A stretch of 29,619 nt of DNA from NCBI GenBank assembly GCA_001579985.1, contig LRSR01004142.1:1-29619 (forward strand), read 5' to 3'. The translations under genes were made by a program, and so were the position numbers. Below the pieces are notes generated by a model that was not told where the DNA came from, did no database searches, and worked only from the letters and a program-made list of their open reading frames with translations. This stretch comes from Hypsibius dujardini. Taxonomy: Eukaryota > Tardigrada > Eutardigrada > Parachela > Hypsibiidae. Positions 11,301 through 17,895 of the stretch are shown one piece after another (positions within the stretch are counted from its first letter, which is position 1; the number at the start of each line of letters is the position of its first letter).

Positions 11301-13979
11301 GGGGGTCTGTTTTGATTTTGAAATTAATTTTGAAATTAATTTGATTTTGATTCTGATTATTTTTTGACAAAATTTCTAGCAAAATTTCAAAAATGAACCA
11401 AACCTACCAATTTTCGTACTTCTTAACGCATTTATATGTTGTAAACCGGTAAAAGACAGATTTCAAGTTCCTAACTGGCGTTTTCCGGCATGACTGAAAT
11501 ATATTTTATAATGGGCTTTAGTATAAAAACTATTCTATTCCTTCGCCGCTGCCGCCGCCGCCGTGATCAATCACAAACCTGATTAGAAGTACTGGTACAT
11601 TGAAACTTTTCTGAGTAAACGAATCCGATGGTAGGGTAATTAATGTTGCCTGTTGAGTAGTTTACCTTGTGGAAACTGGATACACAAGTTAAATAGAAGA
11701 AGAACCGGCAGCGATTTCAGTCTTGAGCGTATTTTATTGCAATAAACATTAAATTGATTGACATTTGTACATATTTGAAGTCGTTCGCAACAGACTGTTA
11801 GACTGTTCGCAATTACGAAAAGGCAAAAAAAAAACATGAAAATGCTTTGAGGTTTTTACGTTTCAAAGTAGATGTCAGGGATTAATTTAGTGTGCAACAT
11901 TTAACACAAAGTCTGTGACATTAAAAGGACTTGCGTGACATTAAATGGCCTTAATCTTAGACAGTTCTGTGGATTCCCCAACCGTTTGTCTTGGAGGAAT
12001 AATGATGCTATCTCAGATGTTTTACATTGAATGATACATCGTATTGGTGTGCTTAGTTTTGGTGTGCCGGCACGAGTTTAAAATAATTAGAAAGTGAACA
12101 CTTGTGCAACCTTTAAATTTGGCTTTATTTTAATCTCTGGTAGCCGTCAAATCAAAATCAAATCAAATGTCAAATGATTTCAAATTCAAATCAAATGTCA
12201 AATGATTTCAAATTCAAATCAAAATTAGATTAAAATCAAATCAAATGTCAAATGATTCCAAATTCAAATCAAAATCAAAATCAAATGTCAAATGTCAAAT
12301 GATTTCAAATTCAAATTAAATTCAAATCAAATCGACCTTTTTGTCATTTGATGCCATCCCTAGTCGGCAGGGCATGGAATGGCCTTCGATGTACGTCTGG
12401 ATTCAGTCGCGCGACTGAATTGTGTGGCTAACTTTTTGAGAAAGGTTTTGAAAGTGTCTCTTGATGTGCATATAGCGGAAATGTGGTTCTAGGTCCTAGC
12501 CCAATCCCATGATGATGCATTGCAACTGCATCTCTGCTGCCTCGAAATGAGGTGGGGGAATAAATTCTTCTTCTTTTTATTACTATGCAAAGGCCCATAC
12601 CTTCAGTTAAGCTAGCTAGATCCCTCCATTTAGTTCGGGCAGTGCGATCTTTGCTGTCGCTGCTGGACTCGTCTTGGCTGGCGTCGGTGACTTTGAGTTG
12701 GGCGCTGTTGACGTCCTCCAAGAGTGTCGCCAAATAGTCGGAGATGGCCTCATCCGTGAGCCAGTGGCCGAACTGGATGCGGAGAAAGTCGTAGGCCGAC
12801 GCGACATGCGGCAGCAGGATGGCCAGATGTTCCTCACTTACTGTGCCCTGCAAGAAAAAAGGGGGAGCGTGCAGGACAATACTGGAAATTTCCTCGATAG
12901 ATAACGACAGCGCACGAGCTGTGGGACGTTAAATTGGTCCCCTCTCCTACTCGTCAGCATGTGCCTTGCCTGTAGCTCGCATGGCACACAGTCGTAAACA
13001 CAGCTTTCCTTAAACGTGCACAGCGGGCAACCATTACGTCACATGACCCGTGCGCTGTCGCTATCTATCGAGGAAATGCACTACGAGGTAGAAGCCGTTA
13101 ACCAGGCCGCTTTTAGAAATCGGAGCTTAACCAGGCCAGCAGGTGGCGCATAAGTCGTTTTTGCGTAGTCAACCAGGGAGATGGAACCGAAGTGGCGCCT
13201 CTAGCGGACTACTTGCAAACTTCTCCATTGAGATTCTTCCCTTCCTTTTTTTGGACTCAAATTCGAACCGTGAGGCTTAGGAACGTAGTAAAATGGGTCA
13301 GAGAATTTTTCTGAATGTTTTCAAGCCACCTGTTATGGCACGGCAGCACTGCAGCACTGGGAAATCAACGACGAAAAAACCGGCCTGGCTAACGGCCTTT
13401 ACCTCGTACTTTTGTGGTGCAGGAAAATACCGCGAAATGCACAAAGAAAGGCGAGAAAATATGTGGACCTCATTTAACTGCGTAGTTTTTACGTGATCTC
13501 TCACTACAAGCTCCCCGAAGTTGCGCCGTTACAGTTTGGCTGCAATTTTGAATGCAAATTTTTTTTTCGAAGGCTTTAAATGCAGATTAAGAGTTGATCT
13601 ATCAAATTTACGTCTGGTTTCTCCTGTATCCGAGTACCTCAAAGTTCGGCGATCTTTCGGTGGTGGTCTTCATTGCTTCCTCCTCCGCGTTTTCCGCTTC
13701 ACCCCGATCCTCTTCATCGTCCTCGTCAAAAAAGGTTCGCCTCACTTCCTCGGCGTGCACGACCGGATCGAAATGATCCTCCAACGCCACCGCCGCGGCG
13801 GAATAATCCCAATCCCGGCTCGCCTCCGCCAACAACCGCTTCGGATACTCCCCTGGAATCCGCTTCCGTGGACCGATCACCGAGGGATCAATTTCCAGAA
13901 GCAGACAGGAGAACAACAAGCCTCGAGTCATCCAACTCCGTAGACTCAATCGCGGAAACTGAATTGCGCTAACGTGCAT
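2847..13979 (-). CDS. PVF: PDGF/VEGF-like (PVF) secreted growth factor, seven-exon model
   Basis: Exons in transcription order: 13979-13638, 12847-12601, 10451-10326, 9887-9787, 4400-4099, 3527-3493, 3052-2847. They total 1359 nt for 452 aa, and every junction agrees in codon phase. The first two encode a weak N-terminal hydrophobic stretch and an acidic, helical, cysteine-poor prodomain. Exons 3-5 form the cystine-knot domain: GRCGEPNRKVF, YVPS, HRCDLHSGCCDDEG, CVPAEKK and FINHTRCEC, with 33 residues between the CVP cysteine and CEC, the same spacing I recall for VEGF-A. Exons 5-7 form the PVF/VEGF-C-type tail: CRRCPEPF, CHCDCFDGQTDC, CVAKKDCSPPTC, and GYCP followed by a basic stretch SHKRHKPKK. 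Such ligands act outside the cell on receptor tyrosine kinases of the PVR/VEGFR class. A GPCR gene sits on the opposite strand inside intron 4. The knot and tail are secure; joining the first two exons is inference. Confidence 0.8.
3084..3372. mobile_element. Inverted-repeat mini-element, family B
   Basis: Perfect inverted ends of about 30 bp (ACATCAGGCTGACCGAATTA at left, its complement at 3343-3372) enclose a second inverted pair (GGGGTGGTCGGAGTTTGAGCC and related copies). It has no coding capacity. It lies in the last intron of the PVF-like gene, about 30 bp from the acceptor of exon 7. Confidence 0.8.
3493..3527 (-). CDS. PVF: PVF-like gene, exon 6 (35-nt microexon)
   Basis: The acceptor is CGAATTTACAG and the donor is ACGT|GTGAGT, a consensus site. 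It encodes CVAKKDCSPPT, with a split Lys codon before it and a split Cys codon after it. The Cys-x5-Cys-x3-Cys pattern continues the PVF-type tail. Entry and exit phases match both neighbours. Confidence 0.8.
3674..3835. repeat. CAAT-rich tandem repeat, units of about 40-50 bp
   Basis: Three units each combine an (ATCA)n run with GAGTTTCCATTTAGTCAGTTTTG-like sequence. They lie in PVF-like intron 5. Confidence 0.75.
4099..4400 (-). CDS. PVF: PVF-like gene, exon 5 (end of knot, start of Cys-rich tail)
   Basis: The exon encodes SHVQFINHTRCEC, which closes the cystine knot, then an Ala-rich linker, CRRCPEPF and CHCDCFDGQTDCLHVKRG. The donor is ACAAA|GTAAGC in phase 2. The acceptor is placed after GAGAAG (exon from 4400); an AG three bases earlier (exon from 4403) also keeps frame. 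Both have a weak pyrimidine tract, but both give near-canonical spacing from the preceding cysteine. An AG at 4360-4359 has a better tract but would delete 14 residues of the knot. NHT and NTT are possible N-glycosylation sites. Confidence 0.85.
4564..4757. repeat. GACA microsatellite
   Basis: Imperfect GACA/GATA tetranucleotides over about 190 bp, in the large intron of the PVF-like gene about 165 bp before exon 5. All the apparent Cys/Leu/Ser-rich ORFs here are repeat artefacts. Confidence 0.9.
5190..5485. mobile_element. Diverged relative of mini-element family B
   Basis: GGGTGATCCGAGTTCGAGCC on the left pairs imperfectly with GGCTCAAACTCGGACCACCC on the right. The CTTGACCACAGCTGACCA centre is shared with the element at 3084. 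The ends are unclear and an ATTGATTG run interrupts it. Confidence 0.5.
5948..5984. repeat. CT dinucleotide repeat
   Basis: An uninterrupted CT run directly beside a truncated family C mini-element. Confidence 0.9.
5990..6218. mobile_element. Mini-element family C, copy lacking its left end
   Basis: This closely matches the complete copy at 19149-19432: TTGCCCTACCAGTTAATT, CCACCCCGGATCTTATCT, ATTTCAACCAATCACGACA, and a right end TGTCCCCTGAGATCGG to TACGGTA. The left inverted end is absent and a CT repeat adjoins. It lies about 400 bp upstream of the GPCR start. Confidence 0.75.
6623..8865 (+). CDS. TRHR: TRH-receptor-like rhodopsin-class GPCR, complete
   Basis: Exons 6623-6847, 7047-7207, 7795-8302 and 8548-8865 give 403 aa. 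Junctions are L|V, a split Ile, and Q|G, all with GT/AG. The N-terminus has two glycosylation sequons (NMS, NVS). TM1 has GIIGNG (Asn54), TM2 has LAIAD (Asp82), TM3 has Cys112 and ERY at 136-138, TM6 has SCLP, and TM7 has NPFLY at 352-356. FTVERYIYTAVGRP, LPRAKKII and WFLLF..TTVYVTCAINP closely resemble vertebrate TRH receptors (FTIERYIAICHP, SRAKKII, WFLLF..). The protein should be a plasma-membrane receptor for a TRH- or EFLamide-type peptide, probably coupled through Gq. The gene sits on the opposite strand inside intron 4 of the PVF-like gene. The start was chosen as the ATG that gives a short N-terminus before TM1. Confidence 0.9.
7262..7615. mobile_element. Hairpin-cluster mini-element, family A, copy 2 (GPCR intron 2)
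   Basis: Two hairpin modules are nearly identical (GGGGCGGGG, AACAATCAACCAATCAACT, loop CTCTCCTGAG, then the complement and GCCCCGCCCCTTTTGCCC). A third partial GC-rich module follows, and the shared tail ending ATTAGATTAAATTCTG closes the element. Confidence 0.75.
8352..8515. repeat. GGCA/GACA microsatellite in GPCR intron 3
   Basis: GGCA repeats grade into GACA and GATA repeats. They fill most of the 245-bp intron between the third and fourth exons of the GPCR. Confidence 0.9.
8866..9420. other. GPCR 3' flank, no secure gene
   Basis: Between the GPCR stop and the AT satellite nothing is clearly coding. A - strand open stretch at 9358-9201 was considered as a PVF-like exon and rejected. 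Confidence 0.4.
9420..9712. repeat. AT-rich satellite with core CACCTATACATGTATATATA
   Basis: Alternating units of about 30-45 bp carry CACCTATACATG or CCCACTTATATA plus TA runs. The array lies in the large intron of the PVF-like gene, about 75 bp beyond the exon 4 donor. Confidence 0.85.
9787..9887 (-). CDS. PVF: PVF-like gene, exon 4 (centre of cystine knot)
   Basis: This 101-nt exon has acceptor TTCCCTGCAG and donor TTCTAC|GTAAGT. It encodes IVLHRCDLHSGCCDDEG followed by STCVPAEKKVV, which corresponds to the RCxGCC-DEG-CVP core of PDGF/VEGF proteins. The junction codon with the previous exon reads Asp at the place where most family members have Cys. Confidence 0.9.
10326..10451 (-). CDS. 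PVF: PVF-like gene, exon 3 (first half of cystine knot)
   Basis: This 126-nt exon encodes LEEPYQHLHHIRKE, then GRCGEPNRKVFRVS and QIIYVPS. It matches the opening of PDGF/VEGF domains (Cys-x-Pro-x2-x-Val ... Tyr-x-Pro). The acceptor is TATATATAG with a TTTTA array directly upstream on the gene strand; the donor is TCAG|GTACTT. It has no start codon in frame, so ATG-based ORF scans miss it. Confidence 0.85.
10455..10570. repeat. AAATA pentanucleotide array
   Basis: Over 20 copies of AAATA. On the - strand it reads TTTTA and runs straight into the acceptor of PVF-like exon 3. Confidence 0.95.
10669..10970. mobile_element. Diverged copy of mini-element family C
   Basis: The left end TACCGTATGCTCGCGATCTG and the right GGCGGGGCTTAGCTGTCCCC to CGGTATG correspond to the complete family C copy at 19149. 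The centre contains CAATCAAACAATCAACG and GATTGAACGTTCAATC. Confidence 0.55.
11250..11350. repeat. TCAAAT-type repeats with a complementary TTTGAAATTAA arm
   Basis: Repeated AAATTCAAATCAAATC is followed after about 15 bp by TTTTGAAATTAATTTTGAAA, so the stretch can fold on itself. Confidence 0.55.
11351..12130. other. Intronic stretch, nothing secure
   Basis: This is AT-rich sequence within proposed intron 2 of the PVF-like gene. It includes a GCCGCC run near 11548. A - strand ORF at 11837 was considered as an alternative first exon and is listed among the rejected items. Confidence 0.4.
12148..12335. repeat. TCAAAT/GTCAAATGATT tandem repeats
   Basis: About 37-bp units (AAATTCAAATCAAATGTCAAATGATTTC) repeat four to five times with variation. 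They are related to the repeats at 11250. Confidence 0.8.
12601..12847 (-). CDS. PVF: PVF-like gene, proposed exon 2 (helical prodomain)
   Basis: The acceptor is a pyrimidine tract ending TTCTTGCAG and the donor is GAAG|GTATGG. The exon is 247 nt, entering in phase 0 and leaving with one base, which pairs with the two leading bases of the exon at 10451. It encodes an apparently helical segment (EEHLAILLPHVASAYDFL) and an acidic Ser-rich stretch. No motif is recognised. A mini-element ends only about 40 bp upstream of the acceptor. Confidence 0.55.
12889..13076. mobile_element. Inverted-repeat mini-element, family E
   Basis: 28-bp inverted ends with one mismatch: TTTCCTCGATAGATAACGAC on the left and its counterpart at 13049-13076. 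The interior has ACGAGCTGTGGGACGTTAAA and TGGTCCCC, shared with the tandem copy near 15165. Total length 188 bp. Confidence 0.8.
13638..13979 (-). CDS. PVF: PVF-like gene, proposed exon 1 (start and acidic prodomain)
   Basis: The frame opens at ATG 13979, with an in-frame TGA a few codons upstream, and ends in phase 0 at the donor GAG|GTACTC. It encodes 114 residues: a hydrophobic GLLFSCLLL stretch near residue 20 that could be a signal peptide, a basic GPRKR site, then an acidic run (DEDDEED). No family is recognised from this exon alone. It is assigned to the PVF-like gene because strand and phase fit the next exon. It could instead belong to a separate gene. Confidence 0.5.
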
Positions 13980-14039
13980 CGTGAATTCTCAGGAAAAGAT
14001 CAACAAACAAAATCAGCATTCTTTTTTTAGGGGGAAAAA

Positions 14040-14415
14040 TGAACGCGAGTGAAAAGTGATGGAGAACGCGAGTGAAGATGAACGCAGGTAAAAAAGTGAT
14101 GGAGAAAAAGGAGCGCAATGAACGCAAGTAAAAAGTGATGGAGGAAAATGAACGCAATGAACACACGTAGAAAGTGATGGAGGTCAATGAACGCAATGAA
14201 CGCAAGTAAAAAGTGATGGAGGTCAATGAACGCAATGAACGCAATGAACGCAATGAACGCAATGAACGCAATGAACACAGTGAAAGCAATGAACACAATG
14301 AACGCAAGTAAAAAGTGATGGAGGTCAATGAACGCAATGAACGCAGTGAAAGCAATGAACGCAGTGAACACAGTGAAAGCAATGAACGCAATGAACGCAA
14401 GTAAAGAGTGATGGA
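14040..14415. repeat. GAACGCAATG-based minisatellite
   Basis: Ten-bp GAACGCAATG units are mixed with a longer unit containing AAGTAAAAAGTGATGGAGG. The array starts about 60 bp upstream of the proposed PVF-like start codon. The long repetitive ORFs here arise from the repeat. Confidence 0.9.
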
Positions 14416-14659
14416 GAAAAAAGTGGAAAAGCTTTCGATTTCAATGGGGGGGGGAAATTTTAAGAAGCGTTTGGAGAATTAACGGAAGATTCCGTATGAT
14501 TTCGGTTGTATTTGAAGAATAGGCTTTTCGGTCATGGCCGTCGTCCGTCCATCCGTCGGTCGTGTGTGCGGCGGAATTTTATCGCTCGAATCGCGCGAAT
14601 GGAAAGTGGCGCTTTTGAGACTAATCTCTCCTACGTGTGCGCGCCATCCTCTGATTAGT

Positions 14660-14722
14660 TCCACCTGTGTGCGTGTGTGAGTGTGTGCGTGTGTGCGTGT
14701 GCGTGTGTGTGTGTGCGTGCCT
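14660..14722. repeat. TG/CG dinucleotide-type repeat
   Basis: GTGTGTGCGTGTGAG-like sequence of about 60 bp. Confidence 0.85.
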
Positions 14723-15164
14723 CGTCGGAAGAGTCGGAAGAGGTGGACAAACAATCCCTAAACTTGACTTTATTTGAGCTTCGGAGTCGGGCAAACGAGA
14801 GAGAAAGTTCAGTGGTGAGGCTCTCTTGCTAGCTGACCAGCGAAAGCGACCGCCCGGCTTTGGATAAGCCCGGAGAGGGGCGTGACCACGGTAGACTGCG
14901 AACAGCTCTAACAACTGCATAATTAATCGAAGAAGTTGTAGAACGGAATTTCCGTAGTCGCGAGCAAGGGAGGCAGAGGTTTGTTACCCTTTTAATCCAA
15001 TTAAAAGAGCACCCGCGATTTTGGTTGCTCAGTTTTTAAGCCTGATGGACAGGTACACGATCGTTTGGCCGGACATTTTTGGCGGCACTTTTAATAGCTC
15101 GTCAAATCAGAATGCCTCAACCTACAAGACTTCACTCAGTCGCGAAAATTTACAAAAGCAAAGT

Positions 15165-15310
15165 GTTCCTCGTTAGACAGCGACCGCATACGAGCTGTGT
15201 GACGTTAAATTGGTCCCCCTACTCGTCAGCGTGTGCCCTACCTGTATTTCCTCGTTAGACAGCATACGAGCTGTGTGACGTTAAATTGGTCCCCCCCCTT
15301 ACTCGTCATC
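15165..15310. mobile_element. Tandem partial copies of mini-element family E
   Basis: Two adjacent copies of CCTCGTTAGACAGC, then ATACGAGCTGTGTGACGTTA and AATTGGTCCCC and ACTCGTCA, match the left half of the element at 12889-13076. Confidence 0.7.
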
Positions 15311-15950
15311 GTGTAAAATGACCATAAAAATGTGCCCTTTTCTTAAGATTTCGAATAGTCTTCTGCATAGGTCTTTGTCTACGATCACTTTCAGATAGAT
15401 TTGGCATCCTATCAGAGCCGTTGATCACTTTTTGGCCAGAAGACGTACGAGTTATTTAAATATAAAATATTATTTAAATAGCCAGTTTTACGATGGAAAA
15501 AATTTAAATATAAATGAAATGAAACGCAAACTTGTATTTTTAAATAAAATTATAAATAAAATAAAAAACAGTTCTGATATTAAATTAAATTAAAAATATA
15601 TTTTATTTAAAGAAAAAACACCCTTTTTACATACAGCGCCTCTCACTGTAAAGACAAGCAGACGAATGAATGAACTACAGTATGCACTGTAACTCTGCCA
15701 CGCGCGCCCAATCACGCATTGGGCCATAAAACGGCTGCCATTGTAGAAACGCGATCAGCGAAAGAATATCTGAAGCTATCGGCATTATCAAAACGGATTC
15801 CTTATTTTTGTCACAATTGCAAGATCGGTCTTCTGACTATTAGAATCGGGCACATGGAACAAGAAGTGGTCTAATTGCTCAGTTTTTTACTGTCAATGCA
15901 GCGATCTTGGAAAACCCATAATTTGCCGATTGATGTGTTAAGAATTTAAA
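15311..15950. other. AT-rich intergenic stretch, no gene seen
   Basis: TAAATA-rich sequence around 15455-15610 and otherwise featureless. No open frame or splice chain was found. Confidence 0.5.
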
Positions 15951-16074
15951 AATGTTGAGTCTGAGTACATGTATTCGAGCTCTGAATTTGGGTGCCGGCG
16001 TTCGTGGCGAAGTCTCGCACTGCATCTGGTCAGTTGGTCGACCGCGCACTCGTGGCGCCGTCTACTGCCTGGTT

Positions 16075-16290
16075 GAACAGTGCGCCCACAGTCCACTCAT
16101 GGCGCCGTCCATTGACTGGGCCGAACAGTGCGCCCACAGTCCACTCATGGCGCCGTCCATTGACTGGACTGAACAGTGCGCCCACAGTCCACTCGTGCCG
16201 CCGTCTACTGGCTGGACTGAACAGTGCGCCCACAGTCCACTCGTGGCGCCGTCTACTGGCTGGACTGAACAGTGCGCCCACAGTCCACTC
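16075..16290. repeat. 48-bp minisatellite, 4.5 copies
   Basis: Units begin GAACAGTGCGCCCACAGTCC at 16075, 16123, 16171, 16219 and 16267, an exact 48-bp period. Because 48 is divisible by three, several frames stay open on both strands. No splice or start context supports translation. Confidence 0.95.
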
Positions 16291-16334
16291 ATTGACCCAT
16301 TGCCTACCACACAGCTGAGGGAGCGTCTCCCGAC

Positions 16335-17698
16335 CAGTCTTACGCCGAAATTCAATCCCCATGGCCCGACACGAAACCCGACACGGTCAGCTAAGCCCGA
16401 CAAACCCGAACCGAAATTTTTTATTTTGCCCTAACCCATCCCGAACCCGACCCGAAACCCGAAAAAGATCATTCACCGAAAAACATCTTATTAACTAGTA
16501 ATTTCAGAAATCTTGCGCTTCTGTTCAATGTTACGATTGCATTTTCCAATGTGCGTGCGGTCGCGCCGGTCAACCTTATCGCCACTTAGTTTTTCGCTCT
16601 TTTGGGCACCGAAGAATTTATGAAAAAAGTCTTTTACCAGGCCGCTCTGTCGTCAATTTTGAGCTGAAGGAAGACGAAGAAGTCTTCTCGTCAATCAAAA
16701 TTACGTCCGTCATGGCTGTAAAATACGGATAGAACAATTTAACGTTTGAAGCTGCGAAGTGCGGATTGCAGTGCGGACCAGAGCTGGGCCGCTAATTTAG
16801 CGGAGGACTTTAGCGGCCGCTAAGCCCGCTACGCTTAGCGGGATTAGCGTTAGCGGTCAAGTTCGTCAGCGTAGCGGTAGCGTAGCGGTGATTCCAATTA
16901 GCGGACGTAGCGGCAATGAAATTAGCGGTCTGTTTGTGTTAAAAAATAAGAATTCAAATAACAGTATGAGGCAAAGTGTGTATTTCGGCTCACCCTCCAC
17001 TTGTTCGATAAATCGGCTCACTCATGGATTTTTCTTTGATGGCAGCTGCTTGATTGTTTGATTTTTAGAAGTGCTACGGTATACTAGGCTATAATACAGC
17101 AAATCAAACAATCAACGCGTTGAACGTTGGCGCGCGCATCGGTATTCGCAGGGAGCCTGCTCAATGTTATGAGATTATTTCTTTCACCACTATCTAGAGC
17201 TACCACTATTTATAGACTAATAAAATTGACCATTAGCGGGTTTAGCGGTTTTAGCGTTGCGGATAATTCGACGATTAGCGTTAGCGTAGCGGTTGATATG
17301 GTTAACGTAGCGTTAGCGTAGCGAGAGTCCGGAGCCTTTAGCGGCCCAGCTCTGGTGCGGACTGCGCATTTCGTTTTAATTCAATGCCAAATCGCACGTA
17401 CCATACAAAAGTGTCATTACACGTGATTGATGCAGTTGCAAATCAGACGGACTGTCACGTGACACCCTCTTTCAACTGGGATGGCCTTAGTCCACAAGTC
17501 CAGATGCCATTATACAATTTTCCACTCCATAATCTAAGCGGAGTGGTTGAAAAACAGCGCGCTCCAGTCAAACTTTCCCGAACCCGCCCGAAAATTTAAT
17601 TTTTCCGACAATTCCCGAACCGAAAACCCGAAAGCTTTTTTCCGGTTGCGGGATTTTTCGGGATTTTTCGGGGCCCGAAAGATTTCGGCGTAAGACTG
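16335..17698. mobile_element. Non-autonomous hAT-type element (outer)
   Basis: The ends are CAGTCTTACGCCGAAAT and its exact reverse complement. A perfect 8-bp target duplication, CTCCCGAC, lies at 16327-16334 and 17699-17706. Both subterminal regions carry CCCGAA/CCCGAC repeats in inverted orientation. Eight-bp duplications and a CAG-starting terminus are hallmarks of the hAT superfamily. No transposase was found, so it would be mobilised in trans. It contains a second element at 16779-17354. Confidence 0.9.
16779..17354. mobile_element. Non-autonomous hAT-type element (inner, nested)
   Basis: The ends are CAGAGCTGGGCCGCTAA and an imperfect complement TTAGCGGCCCAGCTCTG. A perfect 8-bp target duplication, GTGCGGAC, lies at 16771-16778 and 17355-17362. 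The interior is dominated by TTAGCG/TAGCGG repeats near both ends. It inserted into the outer hAT-type element, so it is the younger of the two. Confidence 0.92.
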
Positions 17699-17800
17699 CT
17701 CCCGACGCGTCACCACCGATCACCAAAGGGGGAAACGCAACGTATCAATTCAGTGTTTTCATTCTTCCATCAAATGGACACAGACAATTATCGCGAAAGT

Positions 17801-17806
17801 TTTATT
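17801..17806 (-). promoter_or_regulatory. AATAAA polyadenylation signal of the Pro/Gly-rich gene
   Basis: The signal lies on the - strand about 90 nt beyond the TGA stop of the small secreted protein gene. Confidence 0.55.
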
Positions 17807-17895
17807 AAACTGCAAATTAATATGTAATAATTTAAATAATAATAAACAGTAATATTTAGGTTTGAATTAAAAAAACTCTCCACTGTCGAAGAAGT

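Noticed and set aside
11666-11837. A - strand ORF starting MFFFCLFVIANSLTVCC with a CAAG|GTAAAC donor, as an alternative signal-peptide exon for the PVF-like gene.
   Set aside because: The phase fits the exon at 10451, but the start arises from a poly-T run and the rest is AT-rich and uncharacteristic. The exons at 13979 and 12847 give a better chain. It remains a minor alternative.
13969-14400. Long - strand ORFs encoding SLRSLRSL- or AFIAFI-type repeats.
   Set aside because: They arise from the GAACGCAATG minisatellite, which is open in more than one frame.
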